The notes under the pieces are model-generated. The model was given only the letters and a program-made list of their open reading frames with translations, made no database searches and was not told where the DNA came from. From NCBI GenBank assembly GCA_040877625.1, contig JBBDNK010000002.1:1-64000 (forward strand): 64,000 nucleotides of DNA, read 5' to 3'. This document shows positions 61,359-64,000 of the stretch, one piece after another; within the stretch, counting starts at the first letter, position 1; every line of letters starts with the position of its first letter. Source of the DNA: Methylonatrum sp040877625 (GTDB lineage: Bacteria; Pseudomonadota; Gammaproteobacteria; Nitrococcales; Aquisalimonadaceae). A program made the translations under genes and the position numbers.

Positions 61359-62860
61359 CAGTTTGCGTCCTCTTCATCGTCCTTGTCGTCGTTCGATGCT
61401 TCCTCGTCGCCGTCCTCATCGGCCTCTTCAGCGGGCTGATCGTCGTCCGAAGTGTCATCGCCTCCGTTCGCTTCCCGGTCGGTTTCCGCCTCCCGGTCAT
61501 CTTCGGATGCCAGCGATTCCTGTGCCGCTTCCACGCGATCCGTCGCTTCGGCGATGTCGTCGGCGTTTTCGGCGGCGCGGTCCGCTTCGTCAGCCGCCTG
61601 CTCGGCCTTCCTGGCAGCCCGATCAGCTTCCTCGGAAGCGCGGTCCGCCTCGTCGGCTGCAAGTTCCGATGCGCGTTCCGCCTCCTGGGACATCCGGTCG
61701 CGCTCTTCTGCCTTCAGATCCTCCTCCTGCAGCTCAGATTCTTTCTGGGGGCTGATCGAGGCATTGTCCTCGAGGTCGGCCATGGGCGCGACAATGACGC
61801 GATCACCATTGGACAGGCCATCGGCAATGACCACCTCGTTGCCCAGATTCGGCCCCAGTTTTACCGAACGACGCTGCGCACGGTCTTCGTCATCCAGAAC
61901 GTAGACATACGGGCCGTCACTATCCTGCGCCACGGCCTCCTGCGGAATCTGGATGAGCAACCCCATGAACAACCCGGACAGCGTGACGCGCACGAACTGA
62001 CCCGGCACCAGTTGCTGGTTCGGGTTGGGGAACACCGCACGCGCCCGAACCGTTCCGGTGGCAGAGTCCACCGCGCTCTCGGTGAAATCCAGTTCCCCCG
62101 CCTCACTGTACCGGTCACCGTTCGGTAGTGTGAGGGACAGCTGGATGTTGGTTCGGCCCCGAATCTGCGGCCCGAATGTATTTACATGGGCTTCGGGAAT
62201 GGAAAAACGTACCTGAATGGGGTCGAGCTGGGTCACGGTCGTGAGCAGGGCGCCCGGGTCCACCAGGCTGCCCTCCGGGTGTTCTTCCAGTCCGGCGATG
62301 CCGCTGACGGAGGCTTCCACCGCGGTGTAATCGAGATCGATACGTGCTTCGGCAACGTCGGCTTCCGCCAGCGCCAGGCCGGCCCGGGCAAGCTCCAGCA
62401 TGGAACGGACCTCGTCCCGCTCCCGCTCGCTGATGGCGTCATCTTCAAACAGCTCGGATACCCTGTTCCATTCCCGCTCCGCCTGGCGCTCCTCGGCCTC
62501 GGCCCGGGCCAGTTCCGCTTCAGCGCGCTGAACCTGCACTTCGTATCGTCGCGGGTCAATCCGGAACAGCACGTCCCCGGTCTCGACGAAGTCGCCCTCC
62601 TTATAGGCGCGGCTTTCAACGATGCCCCCCACCCGGGCGCGAATGTCCACTTTCCTGGCACCGGAGGTTCTGCCCGCATAGGTGCGTGCCACCGTGGTGA
62701 CATCTGTCTGCACCGTGCGAACCGGGGCCTCCACAGGACTGGAGGCCTCTGCTGATTTCGATTCCTGCGACTCCGCGGTAAATGCGAGAAGCAGCACCGC
62801 GGCCGCAATAGCCAGGCAGATACGCAGGACTGGCTGGCTCACCGGGTTGCTTCGCCGCAT
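61358..62860 (-). CDS. RND membrane fusion protein with long acidic coiled-coil tail
   Basis: 500 residues. The first ~367 are a normal HlyD/AcrA adaptor: N-terminal hydrophobic anchor, lipoyl halves (VDIRARVGGIVESRAYKEGDFVETGDVLFRIDPRRYEVQ), alpha hairpin, beta barrel (VRFSIPEAHVNTFG) and the membrane-proximal domain to about 367. Residues 368-500 are extra. They hold an alanine-rich charged helix with recurring ADEADRA/SEEADRA heptads, then an Asp/Glu-rich end (EEADEDGDEEASNDDKDDEEDAN). Such a tail is not part of the family. It would lie in the periplasm. Confidence 0.92.
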   Translation of the reverse strand: MRRSNPVSQPVLRICLAIAAAVLLLAFTAESQESKSAEASSPVEAPVRTVQTDVTTVARTYAGRTSGARKVDIRARVGGIVESRAYKEGDFVETGDVLFRIDPRRYEVQVQRAEAELARAEAEERQAEREWNRVSELFEDDAISERERDEVRSMLELARAGLALAEADVAEARIDLDYTAVEASVSGIAGLEEHPEGSLVDPGALLTTVTQLDPIQVRFSIPEAHVNTFGPQIRGRTNIQLSLTLPNGDRYSEAGELDFTESAVDSATGTVRARAVFPNPNQQLVPGQFVRVTLSGLFMGLLIQIPQEAVAQDSDGPYVYVLDDEDRAQRRSVKLGPNLGNEVVIADGLSNGDRVIVAPMADLEDNASISPQKESELQEEDLKAEERDRMSQEAERASELAADEADRASEEADRAARKAEQAADEADRAAENADDIAEATDRVEAAQESLASEDDREAETDREANGGDDTSDDDQPAEEADEDGDEEASNDDKDDEEDAN

Positions 62861-62928
62861 GTGATTACCTCGTTAGATCGCGGGATACCGGCATTTGACC
62901 GGCAAACTCATGCAGAGATTACATTCAT

Positions 62929-62950
62929 TCACGTGTGTATGTATACGTGA
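62929..62950. promoter_or_regulatory. Candidate TetR operator between efflux operon and its regulator
   Basis: TCACGT at 62929-62934 and ACGTGA at 62945-62950 form inverted arms with a 10-bp centre; outer symmetry extends to seven of nine bases. It sits 69 bp before the pump operon and 37 bp before the TetR gene, where AcrR/TtgR-type repressors bind. Confidence 0.65.
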
Positions 62951-62986
62951 GAGGACTATAATTCCGTGAACTCATGGAGGGATGTG

Positions 62987-63613
62987 ATGGTACGAAGAAC
63001 CAAGGCCGAGGCCGCGGCCACGCGGGATGCAATACTGGACGGCGCGGAGGCCGTGTTCTTCGAACGGGGCGTCGCTCACACGTCCCTTGAAGAGATCGCT
63101 CGCCGGGCAGGGGTCACGCGCGGCGCCGTCTACTGGCATTTCCGGAACAAGAACGCTGTGTTCGACGCCATGCTCGAGCGCGTGCAGTTGCCGCTGGATG
63201 AATTGATCATCGAGATCGAGCGCCAATCCGGCGCCGACCCCATGGCCGTGATTCGTGAAATCGCGTTTCTGGGGTTGCGCAAGCTTGCCGAGAACGAACG
63301 CTATCGACGGGTCTACACCATCGTTTTTCATCGCTGCGAGTTTGTTGCCGCCATCGGGGCTGTCGTACAACGCCGTAACGCGCGCAGCCGTCAAGTGCGC
63401 GCCATGCTTGAGGCGCACTTTGCCAGGGCGCAACGCCTGGGTCAGCTTCGTACCGGCCTGACGCCGGCGCAGGCGGCCAGCGCCTTTCGCGCGTTCATGG
63501 TGGGCATTCATGACGACTGGCTGCGGGATCCGGAGCAGTTTGACCTGTCGGCGGAGGGGCCGGCCATCGTGGACGTGATGCTGGCCGGCCTGAGCGATCA
63601 GCATTGCACGTAG
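62987..63613 (+). CDS. TetR/AcrR-family repressor of the RND operon
   Basis: 208 residues from ATG 62987, 5 nt after GGAGGG; the in-frame GTG at 62966 lacks a ribosome site. The N-terminal helix-turn-helix (about 10-56) reads RDAILDGAEAVFFERGVAHTSLEEIARRAGVTRGAVYWHFRNKNAVFDA, close to AcrR/TtgR. The C-terminal ligand domain matches AcrR-type (CEFVAAIGAVVQRRN). It is divergent from the efflux operon and probably represses it and itself. Confidence 0.93.
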   Translation: MVRRTKAEAAATRDAILDGAEAVFFERGVAHTSLEEIARRAGVTRGAVYWHFRNKNAVFDAMLERVQLPLDELIIEIERQSGADPMAVIREIAFLGLRKLAENERYRRVYTIVFHRCEFVAAIGAVVQRRNARSRQVRAMLEAHFARAQRLGQLRTGLTPAQAASAFRAFMVGIHDDWLRDPEQFDLSAEGPAIVDVMLAGLSDQHCT

Positions 63614-63765
63614 ACGGTATGAATCAACCCCATGGCTGTTGCTCTGGTGCAACAGGTGCTGATGCGAGGGACGGGGTCAGCTAGCGGAAAAAGCCGCCTT
63701 CAGGGGCGCGATGTTGTTTGCAGTGCAGCATTTGCGCGCTGAAGTGCAAAAACACAACAAGTTAC

Positions 63766-63794
63766 TTGACCTTTATTGCTGTCAGGGCTATACC
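63766..63794 (+). promoter_or_regulatory. Candidate promoter of the last, partial gene
   Basis: TTGACC (63766-63771), 17-bp spacer, TATACC (63789-63794). It lies 77 bp before the ATG at 63871. The rest of 63614-63765 shows no feature. Confidence 0.5.
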
Positions 63795-63870
63795 AGAACA
63801 TGACAGGGAGCAGTAACGGAGATCTAAGGATAAGAAAAAACAGGCTGGTAAGAGGGGGAGGTCAGCTTCG

Positions 63871-64000
63871 ATGTCAACTTCAATAATGTCAAAACCACGG
63901 ACGTCACGTCTGAGGAACCTGGTGGCATGTATTGCACTCGGGGGTCTTGGGGCAGTGGTGATGCCCGCATCAGCTCAGGATTTCGATGGCGAATGGCGGT
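63871..64000 (+). CDS. Secreted or outer-membrane protein, 5' end only
   Basis: 43 codons are visible before the window ends. ATG 63871 follows GGGGGAGG by about 10 nt; ATG 63886 is an alternative. Basic residues (KPRTSRLRN), a hydrophobic core (LVACIALGGLGAVVM) and PASAQ give a clear Sec signal peptide, and the mature part begins DFDGEWR. Too little remains to name a family. Confidence 0.6.
   Translation, partial: MSTSIMSKPRTSRLRNLVACIALGGLGAVVMPASAQDFDGEWR

Noticed and set aside
1..64000. CRISPR array, insertion sequence or prophage
   Set aside because: No regularly spaced repeats, transposase genes or phage structural genes were seen; the only repeats are the att pair, the REP-like elements and regulatory palindromes.

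Overview
The window is about 60% GC and reads as a chromosome segment of a gammaproteobacterium. The order thrS-infC-rpmI-rplT-pheS-pheT-ihfA-merR is the standard gammaproteobacterial block. The HexR-controlled Entner-Doudoroff cluster, the DUF3581 protein and the RND pump point the same way. A halophilic or haloalkaliphilic Ectothiorhodospiraceae-like host is a guess only. It rests partly on one very acidic periplasmic extension.

Region 1 (1-30,793) is a tRNA gene plus a 30.7-kb genomic island. An intact tRNA-Val(GAC) lies at 1-77. Its last 42 bases recur exactly at 30,752-30,793, so the two copies look like att sites of an element inserted into the tRNA 3' end. No integrase, transposase or relaxase gene is visible between them. 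The cargo is catabolic. It holds GntR/FCD, LuxR-type and IclR regulators. It also holds a CoA-transferase, an aconitase-family hydratase, an HMG-CoA-lyase-like enzyme, an acyl-CoA ligase, a thiolase and a quinone oxidoreductase in a tight run. Further on are an FAD monooxygenase, a complete LivKHMGF-type ABC importer, a luciferase-like monooxygenase with its flavin reductase, two alpha/beta hydrolases, two paralogous VOC (putative extradiol-type) proteins, a TRAP transporter split into dctP and dctQM, a Bcr/CflA exporter and fumarylacetoacetase. The substrate cannot be read from the sequence. The set suits uptake, oxygenation, ring or C-C cleavage and CoA-dependent breakdown of an organic acid, aromatic or terpenoid-like compound. 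Five copies of a CTGTCCCC...GGGGAC inverted repeat occur in island intergenic gaps, and none was found between genes in the flank.

Region 2 (30,794-38,578) is the conserved translation block: the tRNA's displaced terminator, a truncated universal-stress-protein remnant, then thrS, infC (ATC start), rpmI, rplT, pheS, pheT, ihfA and a MerR-type gene.

Region 3 (38,579-55,563) is sugar uptake and Entner-Doudoroff metabolism: a LamB-type porin, an orphan sugar-ABC ATPase, hexR-glk-pgl-zwf leftward, edd-eda-gap-pyk rightward, and a four-gene ThuEFGK/MalEFGK-like ABC importer. Palindromes matching the HexR box (TGTAG-N5-CTACA) precede lamB, zwf, edd and the ABC operon, so porin, importer and pathway look like one local regulon that channels imported sugar through glucose-6-phosphate to KDPG and pyruvate.

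Region 4 (55,564-64,000) holds a small CxxC membrane protein, a DUF3581 protein, a leftward RND efflux operon (membrane fusion protein, pump, outer-membrane factor) with a divergent TetR regulator and operator-like palindrome, and the 5' end of a secreted protein. The membrane fusion protein carries an unusual acidic, coiled-coil C-terminal extension of about 133 residues.
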